A stretch of DNA of 64,000 nucleotides. Source: Laccaria trichodermophora (lineage: Eukaryota; Basidiomycota; Agaricomycetes; Agaricales; Hydnangiaceae). The notes under the pieces were generated by a model. That model saw only the letters and a program-made list of their open reading frames with translations. It was not told the DNA's origin and did not search any database. Shown here one piece after another: positions 45,400 through 56,679 of this stretch (position 1 is its first letter; each line of letters begins with the position of its first letter). The stretch is taken from the NCBI GenBank assembly GCA_018417955.1, contig JACTVC010000024.1:682001-746000 (forward strand), in the 5' to 3' direction. The translations under genes were made by a program, and so were the position numbers.

Positions 45400-45720
45400 G
45401 ATGAAAATGATCTACAACAAATGACAATTCTAGACATTGTTGCACTAATACAAATCCAGATGTTTTTATGGCCACATTGTCAGAGCAGTGACATTTGCCA
45501 AGTCAACTACAAATCCAGACATTTTTTCAGCTGCATTTTCAGGGCAATGACTTTCAGCATGTTAAATACAAATCTGGATATTTTTTCAGCAGTGTTTTCC
45601 ACAGGGGTTGTCTGGCCTTGTCAGAATTACATGCACATTGGTGCACTCTGCAGGGATCATTATATCCAGATGGAAATGACCTACACATTTTTGGACTTCA
45701 GAGCATTCCATGGAGGGTTG
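45400..45720 (-). repeat. Inverted copy of the 31-34 kb satellite family, left part
   Basis: Reads as the complement of the block inside Gypsy, with ACAAATCCAGATGTTTTTATGG, GCATGTTAAATACAAATC and GAGCATTCCATGGAGGGTTG. It is cut at 45,720 by the TIR element and resumes at 48,946. Confidence 0.7.
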
Positions 45721-46219
45721 CAGTACTTTACACTCCCACTGCTTGTCCAACGGACTCTGACGGACTTTCATCAGACCCTGCCATTTCCGATGGACCCAGC
45801 AGACAGTCCGTCAGAAGACCGTCGGAGTCCGTTGGACATGACTGGATTCCGCTGCTAGTCCAGGCAAAGTCCAGTGAAAGTCCACTCAAACTACTTAGAA
45901 GCAAGAAATGGTTGGACTGGCTGGAATTCTGTGTCCATTGGACGTCCGCTGGACTTCCATCGGATTTCCAATGGACAGAGGCAGAAACCATCATAATTGC
46001 TAAGTTCTCAGTCTGCTGGACTTCCACTGGACTTCCAATGGACTTCCAATGGACTTCTAAGCAAAAAAGGCACAACTTCCAACAGACTTTCAGTGTCCAG
46101 TCTGCAACTCTTATAAGTAAATCTAAACAAGTCAGGCCCTGGTCAGACCTTATGCTAAATTCCTTAAGACATTGAAGTTTCAAAAACAAAGTATATTTTA
46201 TACCTACATAAATTTATTT

Positions 46220-46985
46220 TACTACATTCTATGTTACAGAGAAGGGGGAGGGGGTGGTGATCAGAAAGGGAGGGGGAGGGACAAAAAGTGAGGGGAGGAA
46301 CAGAAAGAGAGGGGGGAGGGAATGGTAAGCAGCAAGGGAGGAGGGAGTGGGGAGTGGTGAGCAGCAAGGGAGGAGGGGGGAGCAAGGGAGGAGGGGGGAG
46401 CAAGGGAGGAGGAGGGAGCAAGGGAGGGGGGAGGGAGTGGTGAGCAGCAAGGGAGGGGAGTAAGGGTGGGGGGAGGGAGTGGTGAGTAATAGTGAGGGGA
46501 TGGAATGGTGAGTAATGGAGGGGGGAGGGGATGGTGGTGCTGGGCCCTCATCCCCATTTGTGCATGGTCATTGGCGTGCATTGTTGACGTGTTATTGTGT
46601 CATGTCGTGTTGCTGTCCTCACGTCGTGTCGTCTCGCCGTTCTCGCATCGCGTCGTGTTGTCGTCCTCGTGTCGCATGTTTTGTCATCGTCCTTGTGTGT
46701 TGTGTCATCGTCGTGGTGTCGTCGTTGTCGTCGCGTCGTGTTGCCGTCCTCGTGTCGTGTCACGCCATCCTCATGTCGTGTCATGTTGCCATCCCCTCGT
46801 TGTTGTCTCGTCAGCAGGCGTTGTTGACATGTCATCATGTCGTTGTTGTCGTTGTGTTGTTGTGTTGTCCGTGTCACGTGTCGTTGACATGTCATTGTGT
46901 CGTCGTCATTGTGTCGTCATGTCATCGTCATGTCGTGTTGTTGTTGTTGTCATGTCATCATGTTGTTGTGTCATCGTGCCATCTG
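46220..46985 (+). repeat. GGAGGG and GTTGTC filler of the outer element
   Basis: 46,220-46,530 is GGGAGGG-rich with a duplicated GGTGAGCAGCAAGGGAGGAG word. 46,560-46,985 is made of GTCGTGTTG/GTCATCGTC words. Open frames in both strands are composition effects (Cys/Val/Ser or Thr/Arg repeats). Confidence 0.7.
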
Positions 46986-46992
46986 CGTCGTG

Positions 46993-48365
46993 GAGGACTT
47001 TACACTCCTCCACATATTCTGGTTGGACTCCAGATGGACTCCGGCAGACTCCAGATGGATTACTGCTGTTCATCCAGATTTTTTCTTTGGTGGCAACCCA
47101 GCCAAATGTTAGTCTAGGATCCACCTGGACTCCAGGTCCACCATCTGGACTGCATGGACTCCACCTCATAACACAGTCAACCAGCCAGACTCCATATGGA
47201 GTCCAGCAAGAGTTTACAATTTCTGTTTATTTATTATTGTTATTATTAGACCAGAAAAAAAGAATGCCATAGCTGGGAATTGAACACTCGATCACTTGGG
47301 CAGCTATTACTACCACAATAAACCACTACACCATGAAGGCTTTATCAGCCCTATAATATTTACACATCATATACCCTCGCTCCTGGCACATTCCGAAAGC
47401 ATGTTGGCTTTGTTGCCGTGTCGTTGTCTTTTGTCTTCCCACCACCACCTTCCCACAACCTTCTCACCATCTCCAACCTCATTCGACACACCCAACCACC
47501 ATACCTTGTCCAAACTGACCTCATGACAACGGCAACCCCATGCAACAATACCACACCCCAGCAACAGCCCACAACCACCACCAAGGCTGATGACAAGCAC
47601 CACCCAAACGACAACACGCGACGCCGACGACACACGATGACAACGACGCGACACGTGACGACAACAACAACGACAACATGCGACGTTGATGACACACAAC
47701 GACAACGACACGCGACGACGACGGCACACGAGGACAACGACACGCGACAACGACGATAACACGCCACGACAACGACACGCCACGACAACAACGACAACAA
47801 CGACATGCCACAACAACGACATGTGATGACAACAACAACACACAAGATGCGACGACGGCGACACGCAACGACGACGAATGGCTGCCCTGGAACGCCCTCC
47901 ATTTCTCTTTCCTTCCTTTCCCTCCCCCCTCCATTCCTCTCTCCCCCCTCCATTCCTCTCTCTCCCCCCTCCATTCCTCTCTCCCTTCTCTCTTTCCCTC
48001 CCCCCTCCATTCCTCTCTACCCCCTCCCTTTCTCCCTTTCCCTCCCCCCTCCATTCCTGATCACCACTCCCACCCCCCTCTCTGTAACATAGAATGTAGT
48101 AAAATCAACTTATGTAGTTGCTAATATACTTCAATTTTCTTTGTCTCATGAAATCTAAGTATCTCAATTATCAACTTAAGGTCTAAGTCTGGTGGAATCC
48201 AGACAGAGTATACAGACTCCAGATAGACTCCACCTGGATGATCCAGGAATATAGACATTTGGTTGTATGATAGTTGGACTCCATTTGGACTCTGGAAATC
48301 CAGCTGGAGTCTGCCAGAGTCCATCTGGAGTCCAACTGGACTATGTGGGGGAGTGTAAAGTACAC
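46993..48365. mobile_element. Nested non-autonomous TIR element (1.4 kb), TCCAGATGGACTCC family
   Basis: Left GAGGACTTTACACTCCTCC; right inverted GTGTACTTTACACTCCCCC. Both are followed by TTGGACTCCAGATGGACTC and GGCAGACTCCAG. Flanks GCGTCGTG (46,985-46,992) and GCGTCGCG (48,366-48,373) form an 8-bp duplication with one mismatch. The interior, read from the right, has the same order as the host element: GGAGGG (48,080-47,890), GTTGTC (47,880-47,400) and a tRNA-like sequence. A 60-bp block next to the tract (TTTTACTACATTCTATGTTA) is also shared with the host, inverted. Confidence 0.85.
47266..47340 (-). ncRNA. tRNA-like sequence in the nested element
   Basis: On the minus strand, A box TGGTGTAGTGGTT (as in tRNA-Asp/Glu genes) and B box TGTTCAATTCC lie about 40 nt apart. 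The ends GCCTTCA and CTATGGC pair at about four of seven positions. An A/T-rich tract with a T-run in transcript sense (TTCTTTTTTT) follows, as in a Pol III terminator. It is probably a tRNA-derived module and not an active tRNA. Confidence 0.55.
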
Positions 48366-48548
48366 GCGTCGCGTGTCATGTCGTTGTGGGTTGGTGGGCT
48401 GTCGTTGCTGGGGATGGATGTGGTTGAGGACAAGCGACATGGGATTGTTGATGATGGCCAAATGATGTGTCGGCGTTTGCCGATGACCATTTTAGGAAAG
48501 CGGTCAAACAGTAGGTATGTATAGTACAAAGTACTCACTTATATCAAA

Positions 48549-48630
48549 GGCACCTTGGTGCAGCTGGTTTAGCATTGGGTTCCATATGCTTCAGATCCTA
48601 AGGTTGAGTGTTCAATTCCCCAATGTTGCA
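48549..48630 (+). ncRNA. tRNA-like sequence in the outer element
   Basis: A box TTGGTGCAGCTGGTTTAGC and B box GTGTTCAATTCCCC fall within 82 nt. The ends GCACCTT and AATGTTGC can pair at about five positions. A TTTTTTT run follows within about 5 nt, a plausible Pol III terminator. Same orientation relative to the filler as the other two tRNA-like sequences. Confidence 0.55.
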
Positions 48631-48945
48631 TTTTTTTAATGTTATATATTAATAGTAATAACAACAGTTTGTTGGAATTCTGTTGGACTTCTGTTGGATT
48701 TGTCCACTGGAATTCCGTTGGCACTTGCTGGTCATTTCCAGTGGACTGGGTGCTAGTTTGCTGTTAGTCCATTGGAAGTCCGTTGGAAAAGTCCAATGGA
48801 CTTTTCAGTCCGACCAAAAATGCTTGGAAAAGCTTTGGACATTCACTGGAAAATTTGCTGCAGTTCAAAGCAGAAAAATATCTGTTCTGCATACCCTCAG
48901 TCCGATGGAGTCCACTCAGAAAAGCAGTGGCAGTGTAAAGACCTT

Positions 48946-49290
48946 GAGGGTTGTCTGGTCCATGTTAAAATTACATCCAAAATTTTGGACATTGTTGCAT
49001 TGTTGCACTAATACAAATCTGGATGTTTGCTGCATTTTTGGAGCAGTGACATTCATGAAGTCAACTACAAATCTGGACATTTCTTCAGCCACATTGTTGG
49101 GGCAATAACTTTCAGCATGTTAAATGCAAATCTGGATGTTTTTTGGTGGTGTTTTTGGGCACTTGAAGTTCTAAATTTTGGATGTTGAAGTATTCCATGG
49201 GGGGCCATCTGGCCCCTGTGAAAATTACATTTGAAATTTTGGATGAGGAGGAAAAAAACTGAAGATGGGTATGCAAGAATTGAAATAATA
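48946..49290 (-). repeat. Inverted satellite copy, right part
   Basis: Continues 45,720 after the GAGGGTTG duplication: TCTGGTCCATGTTAAAATTA, ACAAATCTGGATGTTTGCTG, CAGCATGTTAAATGCAAATC. A short further piece (GGAAATGACCTGCAAAATTTC) is at 49,590-49,650, after 300 bp of unrelated sequence. Confidence 0.65.
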
Positions 49291-49669
49291 CCAGCATTCC
49301 TCTTAAGTGCTTGAAACAATTTTCTTCCATCTGTAATTTTTTGGGCAAGTAAAATCTATCAAATGTTTAGCTAATATTTAGCCAATAATTAGAAAACATA
49401 CATTAGAAAACATAGGAAAGTCTTGAATAGAGTCAACAGCATTGCCATCACAGGAATGCTCTTTAGGGGTCCAGCTTTCTAGCACAAGACCCAGAGTGTC
49501 TGTGATGTGGTGCCTCTGGATAAGGTGTTGTAAGTGTAAAACATAGAGCAAAACCTTCTCAATCACTCCATTTGCAGATCATCTATTGGTGCAGTCTACA
49601 GGGATTCATACATCCAGATGGAAATGACCTGCAAAATTTCGGACTTCAGAGCATTGCACAATTTCATCT

Positions 49670-49965
49670 GGGCCTATTTCTGCCACATTTTTGCATTTCA
49701 TCTGGAACTATTTTTGCTGTATTTTTGCATTTCATCTGGACCTATTTTGCATTTAATTTGGGTGTATTTCTGCCACATTTGCATTTAATCCAGACCTATT
49801 TCTGCTACATTTTTATATTTCATCCAGACCTATTTCCCCTCTGTTTTTGCATTCCATCTGGACCTATTTTTGCATTTAATTTGGGTGTATTTCTGCTGCA
49901 CTTTTGCATGTAATCTGGACCTATGTCCACAGTCATTTTGCATTTCATCTGGACGTATTTCTGCA
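49670..49965 (+). repeat. TTTGCATTTCATCTGGACCTATTTCTG tandem repeat
   Basis: About eight units of 33-40 bp, each with GCATTTCATCTGG or GCATTTAATTTGG, then ACCTATTT and CTGCCACATTT. Non-coding. Confidence 0.75.
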
Positions 49966-50149
49966 CTTCAGTCACCAGCAGAAATCACTTCAGTCACCCA
50001 CCTTGACCAAGCTATTAGCTAGGAAATCTTGAAAAATTATCCAGGCTAATAGATCCTTTGGTCATTTATTTTTTTGCCTCTGGAGAAAAATATATTATTG
50101 CATTGGACAAAAATGTTTGACCTTGAATATTGTGACCAGAAATATTTGG

Positions 50150-50350
50150 GTTGATATATTGTATTGAAAAATATCCTGGCCATCTGAAAGTGGTCAGAAA
50201 TATCTGAAGCATGTTAGAGTGGTAGGAAATGTTTGAAGTGTTTCAGACTGGTAGGAAATGTTTTAGCTGTGTGACACTGCTGAAAAATGTTTTAGCCATG
50301 TTGCACTGCTGAGAAATTTTTTACTCATGTCATACTGCTGAAAAATCATA
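50150..50350 (+). repeat. Short GCTGAAAAATGTTTTAGCC repeats
   Basis: Several 30-45 bp units with GGTAGGAAATGTTT or CTGCTGAAAAATG cores. The remainder of 49,965-50,790 is AT-rich with no gene seen, apart from a diverged TTCAGGG-type fragment near 50,600-50,770. Confidence 0.5.
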
Positions 50351-50784
50351 AAGTCAATATAAGAGTAGTCAGTAACAACCTTTATTATCTGATAGAGCAG
50401 AAAATAGAGGCTATCACTATATAACAAATACCTAAATACCAATAGATAGAGTTGAATGCAATATATAATCTGATTTTCATGCACATGGTCTGTGTATATT
50501 TCTAAATAAGGTAATTTGTGCAAATATAGCCAGAAAATTATAATAAAATACAAGAAATATTAAATAAAATAGTAAATGGTAGTCACTAGTGGTTATAGCT
50601 GAAATCAGAGTCCAGTTTGCATTTTCAAATGAGGAAAGATTACTATTTTAAATGAAAATCATTCGAAAAATGTAGTAAAAATGAGAAAGAATAGGACTTA
50701 TTGTTGGGTACTGTTGTCAAGGTCCAAGGTGTATATTTAAAAGAGGAAATTCAAGTATTTATAATAGAGAGATCAGAATTCTAG

Positions 50785-50843
50785 GAGATTCTAGCCATTC
50801 CTGCAGAAAAAAAATAAAATAGGTGGGGCATAGTAAAGTAGTG
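50785..50843 (-). repeat. Isolated gene-B-type transposon end
   Basis: Read inwards from 50,843: CACTACTTTACTATGCCCC, then a poly-A-interrupted TCTGCAGGAATGG. It matches the E2-family right terminus. No partner found. Confidence 0.5.
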
Positions 50844-51489
50844 GTAGTTAGAAAGAAATTTAATATGTCATTATGGTCAACAAGTATGAATACATTATAT
50901 CATGTTATACATATTTATAACTTCAGACACTGACAATCCTCAGAGCTCTCTGCAGTCCTCAGAAATATGCCTCTATAAGAGTGAAAAGAAATAGCTGGCA
51001 TAGTCAATCTGACCATTCCCAAACTCTCTCTAGTCTTCAGGAACATACTTCTACCACAGTGAAGAAATATGGCTCCAAACCATAACTACAATGATGTGAG
51101 TCCCACCAGCTGACTCTGCAAATTGAATTTAAGGCCGTGGGCCAATCAAAAACCCAGGAACATTCAAAATTGTCAGCCAAGCTTGCATAGCTATCATCCA
51201 TTAGCCAATATACCACTACTTCTCTCTGGGCTTACTTCCTGCTGATATTGCTGTGCCAAATTAATGTCACTGGCTGACCCTTCACTACCTCAATAGTGGG
51301 GCTGACATTGGCCAATTCATCAACACAGGGTCATTATCCCTCATTGGCCCATCAGTAGGCACCATTAACTATGACCTGATTGTATGTTCAGGGCTCTCAC
51401 TGTTGGTAGGTGATCCCTACTAACTGCCCTGTCCATCCCTCAGCATCATATCCTTATAGAACAAATGTGAATTACCATTCCAATGAAAG

Positions 51490-51739
51490 TTCTATAATTG
51501 TTCCACCTCAGCCACCAAAAGTCTTCCTGGATTAACCTTTAAGAATCAGTTCAAGAATGAAATCACACTCATCACACATGCACTCAAATCCATTCAACCT
51601 CATCCAACTCACCCATCCCTGAAATTGGGGCACTCCTTCTGCCTCCCTTACAATGGCCTGGGATATCTTACCCCATGCTATCACCTTACTCTTGACAGTC
51701 AAGTTTGAACAGAAATCTTACATTGATTCTTCTTAGCAC
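51490..51739 (+). pseudogene. Element G coding remnant, first piece
   Basis: A plus-strand frame SLPGLTFKNQFKNEITLITH .. HSFCLPYNGLGYLTPCYH runs for about 75 codons before shifting. If E3 and one TTAGCAC are removed it could continue into HLNNCLEPSQRQPIDVEDIG at 56,576. Family unknown. Confidence 0.3.
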
Positions 51740-52240
51740 ATTTTCTAATGAAAAAGCGCACACTACAAACTTTTGTAGTCTCAAAAAAACTTTGTAGTCA
51801 GGATAACCTTTTGACCCTAACCCTAACTTTGTAGTCTAAGTCCAAATTTTTTGGCATCTATCAGTAAACTTGGTAGTCCAAGTTTGACTTTTGTAGTCTT
51901 TTATGGTATATCAGTAAACTTTGCAATCTATATGTGACTCTTATAGTAGGGCATGCACCTTCCTTTTTTGGTCATTTTTCCCACAATACAATAATTGTAG
52001 CTGTTTCTTTTAGCTTTCTAAATATACTGAAATCATGTTATTTGGTTTTGTTTTCATGGAGAAAAACACCAAAAAAAAAAAAATGACACTTTTGAAATTC
52101 CATTACCTCATATCTCCACAACAGGAGCACTTCAGAACATAATTCCAACAGATTCAGGAAGCTACAGTGTAGGGCTACAATTTTCATTTTGACCTTTTTT
52201 GGTAATTGGTCATGTGACCATCATCCCAACATCCCATTGT

Positions 52241-53976
52241 ATGGACCCTGATAGACCACAATGGCAACAACAACCACAACCACAATGCCCCTGTTTCCAT
52301 CAACAAAGTGCCCACCAACAAGACCAAGCACACAAGCAAGGGGAAGAAGAGTGATGCCCCGATGAGTGTTGAAGCACCGCAAGGTGACAACAACAACCAC
52401 CCAGCCCCCCTCTCAAAGGATGCTATGTACAAGGACACCACTGACCCCACCTCCTTCTCCAATGCCATCAACAACACTATGAGTAGCACCACCACTATCA
52501 CCACCAACGTCCCCACACCCATGTCTACTGTAGAGACCTGTGGTGGGGCTGCAGGTGATATCCACCCTGTTAGCCCCACTGCTGGTCCTAAAGATTGGGT
52601 TGCACCTGATCAAGGTACCTTACAGTTTTTAGATATCATGTCACATAGTATTAATTTAAAAGCTTTAGACTCAGTTATGCACAGTCCACCTCCACTCAGT
52701 CAACTTGAGTTGGAGGGTGCATCTAGGACACATGGTGGCATATTCCGAGGTTGTGTTCTTGGCAATCAGCCCAACCTTGCAGATATGGACTCCACCAGTG
52801 ATACAAGATCCCCTACTCAAGCAAGATTCACCTTTACTTCACCAGCAGCACTAATCCTGCAGATTGGGCCTTAAAGTCAATGTCTCGCCAGGTCTTAAAG
52901 CACCCTGTCACAACATCCCTCAAGGTCATCCTGCAACATATTGCTGAAAGACATTCCCCAGTTCAAAGTGAGTCAAGCCAGATACATACATCATATTGAA
53001 ATATTAATTTATTAATTAGAACATAACTATTGTATCTATACATTTGAAGAGCCTGAAGACTGGTCTCCTCATGGCTATTATGAGGTTGTGCTGCATGATG
53101 ATGATGAACTTACATGGCTTTTGATTGAAAATGAGTATATTTTATGACTTCTTGTGGTAAGTTCTCAATATTTTAAGTTACTCTCACTGTAAAATCCAAT
53201 TTTATATTAGGTCACTGGTGACTCTGATACTAAGCCATCATCTCGTTTTCCATCTATTCCTCTTAGTGTGGTTTCTGGTTTTGTGTCTGCCTCTGCCTCT
53301 GCCTCTGCCTCTGCCTCTGGTTCTGGTTGTTCCTGAGACCCCTGACCTGGATGATCTGGGTGAAGAGTTTCTGTATGATAAAGATATTTTGAACAACCCT
53401 CTCTGGTATAACACTGCTGTTCAACTGGGCGTTGATTCTGCCTTGACTCATAGAAAGAAAGATACCAGTCTCCAGATGCATTATCGAAAGTATAATGCAT
53501 ATCAATCAGCTTGGGATCAGATCCAGTGCCTTACTAAAAAGCATCAATGGCCCTATCCCCAGTTTTTGAAAACTGAGTTGATTAATCTCTTTGGACGTTG
53601 TGGGATGTGGAACTCCCATACAGTTAAGGGAATGCAGGATATCTCACAGTTTCCAAAGATGCAGAAGTGGTTGGAACATGGAGATGATGAGTTTGAACCA
53701 ACAGATGAGGATGTGTGGGGCATAGCCAAGTCTCAGTATACCTTTGTTGACTTGGCACTTTGGAAGAAGCAGGGAACGTTAAGGGATCCAAAAGGGACAC
53801 AGAAGAAGAAGCTGGAGAAGGAAAAAACCAAAGGGCGTGAAAAAGAATGGAAGCAGAAGAGTAAGAAGGATGATTCAGATAATGAAGAAGGGGGGAGTTC
53901 AAAGAAAGGGAAATCTACTGGACAGTCAAAGGAAAAGTCTTCTGGGTCTGGATCTAAGTCACATAAGCAAAAGTAG
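52241..53976 (+). pseudogene. Gene A of E3
   Basis: Opens with an Asn/His/Thr-rich part (KVPTNKTKHTSKGKKSDAPM), out of frame with the nearest ATG (52,241). The middle GGIFRGCVLGNQPNLADMDS parallels GGFARGNAVGNT of E1. After a frame change, KHPVTTSLKVILQHIAERHS parallels E2. Exon WSPHGYYEVVLHDDDELTWL ends at a TGA. The next exon has a (GCCTCT)n Ser-Ala run and a frame change. It is then open to 53,976: DDLGEEFLYDKDILNNPLWY, MHYRKYNAYQSAWDQI, and a Lys/Ser-rich tail. About 660 residues in all. Function unknown; broken at three or more places. Confidence 0.6.
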
Positions 53977-54025
53977 GTTAATGTAAATATGCTGCAATGT
54001 ATTTTGGAATCTGACATCTTGTAAT

Positions 54026-56153
54026 ATGGTTAGTATGCTTCTAGAATTTGTTTGGACTATTCTAGCCTGGACTTGGTCTATTCTGACTTCTAGCTTGGGA
54101 TTTTGCATGATTATTCTGCTAAATCTGCCAACTGTTGTTGCATCTTCAGAAAATCAGCCTTTTCCTGATATTACATTTAAAGTCTTCAATGACTTCATAT
54201 CCCAACACTTTAGTTCTCATGTATCTTTGGCAACAGTTCTTTTAGTGCTTTTTAGCTTAACAGAAAACCCAGATCTTCTTAATTTGCATAGCCGCCAGAA
54301 AACATCTCTGCTTCAAGGAGAAAACAAGTAAAGCACTTCTGGCTGGATTAAAGTGCTATCCTGAGCTCTAACAGAGCAATTGGGCAAAGACACCAAAACA
54401 CTTTTCAAACACAACACTCTGTCAAAAGATTGGAATGTTGATACTGTGACAGATCCTATTGCATCAAAATTGGATCTTATGGCTGAAGTTTTGGAGCTTG
54501 TTTCTGTTTATTCTAAATCATCAACAAGAGTGAAGCACAAACTGATGACAGTTTCACATCAGAAAATTGCAGCTATTCATATCATCTGCCCATCCATCAT
54601 GGAGTGTAATGAACCACATTGTAACCACTGGGCTTTACAACAGGATACCAGAACTTGAGATATTCCACAGGTTACTCTCATCAAAAGAACCACAATTTAC
54701 AAGAAGGTCTATGTTCTATCTGGACTTTGCACTCATTGCAACACCAAGTACTATGCAGATCATAAAGGCATTGATCAGATATTAGCCAACAAAAAAGTGC
54801 AGTACTTGAACTCAGCAAAATATATGAAGATTGGCCAGTCAACATGGGTTGACTGCACCTTTGGAAATGCTGTAGTTAGTGGCATATACAGCTTCCATGC
54901 ATCTGCTGCTGCCTATACCGATTACTGGAATAATGCCTTTGGTGAAGTTAATTTGAATCATATGGCACCTTTATCTTGCAAACACATCTGGCAAACTTTC
55001 ATTCAGGAGTCCACTAGGGTTATTGCTGCTAATCAGAATCACAATTTAACTCTTAGTGAGTCTTCAACAATCAGTGCTGTAACACATGCAGCTTTCAGTC
55101 TGTTGGGACAACAAGGAGTCATTAGTGCATCTCAAGGACATGCATGTTGTTGATGGTATTGTTATGGGTCCAACTCACTGTGCATATCAGAATTGTGAAA
55201 ATGAACTTCTCAATGCAAGAGGTGGGGCATTTTGTGCTATTCATGAACGTGAGCATGGAAATCAGTGCTGGATTATTGGTTGCAACCAAGATAGAGTTCC
55301 TTTGACTATGGCTTGCCAACAACACCAATGTGAATGGCAGAAGCATGTTCAGAGTTGTAGCCCTAGTGCTTTAGCTGGTGTTTGTAGAATGCTTCGGCAA
55401 CCTGGAGAAAACCTACCTTGGCTTCCAAACCCAATCCAACATGGTCAGCGTTCACATGATAGTCCACCTCTTGCAGATTGGATTGTGAAAAACTACTTTA
55501 GTCCAAATCACTTTTACTGTGTTGAAACGTTATGTGCACCATGTGGAACAGTTATTGGTTGGGCAAAGTTTGCTTGATCTGAATCTCCTACCAACATTGT
55601 TGCTTTTCTCAACTCAATGTACTCCTCAGGAGTTCCTTGCCCTGCTTATATCTACATTGATAAAGCTTGTGTTGTGCTCAGACATATTCAGGCCTCTGGA
55701 CAACTCGAAGACTGGTTTGAGACATCTTGTTTTCTAGTGGATTCCTATCATTATACCACCCACAAGGCAACTGATGAACTTTGTCATACTTGGTGCAATC
55801 CTGCACCAACTGATGGATCAGCACCAAATCTTGTAATTCCTGCAGTTGATAAATTTGGAAATGACTGCTTTCAATGAGCATTCAACACACAGGCATGTTT
55901 TTATTAATACCATATAATAATCTTTGTTTAATTCAAGTGATAGGCTTGTGAACAGTTAAACTCATGGCTTGGTGGTTTTGAATCAATTTTAAAATGCATG
56001 ACTCCAGCCAACTTTGATTGGTTTTTACATTCTATGCTGTTCTACTACTCAGTGTTTGTTCTCAAAAAACAGGATATAAAACAAAGAAGGGCAGAAAACA
56101 GAGAGGTTGATGAAGAGAGTGAAGATGATGATGGTGTTGAATTTGAGGACTAG
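54026..56153 (+). pseudogene. Gene B of E3
   Basis: Starts MVSMLLEFVWTILAWTWS, strongly hydrophobic, then FPDITFKVFNDFISQHF. The CxC5-like part is IICPSIMECNEPHC ... GLCTHCNTKYYADHK. About 45 codons are missing after SQGHAC (55,145), compared with E1 and E2. The CxC6-like part is HCAYQNC..AFCAIHE..CWIIGC..MACQQH. Then FYCVETLCAPCG, YIYIDKACVVLRH, VDSYHYTTHKATDELCHTWC. A 51-bp intron with a GC donor (55,893-55,943) precedes ACEQLNSWLGGFE and an acidic tail. In-frame stops: TAA 54,329, TGA about 54,360, TGA 54,656, TGA about 55,575, TGA about 55,875. Confidence 0.75.
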
Positions 56154-56679
56154 GTATTTTGAGGTTATCTAATCAGTGTAAAATAGCTCCAGAAGAGAAT
56201 ATTATGTGACAAAAAAAATAGCAGTTGTCTTGCAACAAGTTGAAATCCATCCTGTTAGTAGAAACTCTGACCAGAACTAGTGTTGCCACAGCTCTGCTAG
56301 CTGAGAGCCAGCTTATGTAAGCCAGCTAACAACACCAAACAACATGATTTCAACACATTGAGAAAGCTAATAGAGGGGCTACAATGGTTGTATTGTGGGA
56401 AATTTGACCCAAAAAGGAAGGTGTATACCCTAAATGGGAAATTGACTCTGACAGATGACAAAAGTGACTTATAGACTACAAAGTTTACTAATGGACTAGA
56501 AATCATAGCAAAAGACTACAAAAGTCAGACATAGATTACAAAGTTGTTTCATTATCTCTAGCTTCTGATTAGCACTTGAACAACTGCCTTGAGCCTTCAC
56601 AAAGGCAGCCAATTGATGTGGAAGATATTGGTGTTGAATGTAGTGAAGGCTACAAAAAGCAATTCACCCATCAATACGT

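Larger units (their letters stand above)
45721..48945. mobile_element. Non-autonomous E1-family element (3.2 kb) with nested insertion
   Basis: The ends CAGTACTTTACACTCCCACT and, inverted, AAGGTCTTTACACTGCCACT are flanked by a perfect 8-bp duplication GAGGGTTG (45,713-45,720; 48,946-48,953). 45,721-46,150 is homologous to the gene-B end of E1, and 48,660-48,945 to the gene-A end. In place of the genes are a GGAGGG tract (46,220-46,530), a GTTGTC tract (46,560-46,985) and a tRNA-like sequence (48,549-48,630). A second element is nested at 46,993-48,365. The satellite around it supplies the empty site. Confidence 0.9.
51740..56568 (+). mobile_element. E3: decayed two-gene element with ACTACAAA-type ends
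   Basis: Inverted repeats of roughly 230-300 bp: 51,745-52,060 and 56,330-56,560, with GTAGTCT.., CCTTCCTTTTTTGGTCA and TTTCCCACAATACAA landmarks. TTAGCAC occurs on both sides (51,733-51,739; 56,569-56,575), a possible 7-bp duplication. Gene A (52,241-53,976) and gene B (54,026-56,153) are in the same order as in E1 and E2. The ends do not show the GGTCTTTA/TACTTTA signature, so this is a separate branch. Confidence 0.7.

Noticed and set aside
46505..48092. Frames of 165-255 codons with Val/Ser/Cys or Thr/Arg repeats
   Set aside because: They come from GTTGTC/ACGACA and GGAGGG/CCCTCC tracts within two non-autonomous elements.
6691..48630. Calling the three tRNA-like sequences functional tRNA genes
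   Set aside because: Acceptor and T-arm pairing is incomplete and no clear anticodon loop can be placed; tRNA-like is the most I can support.
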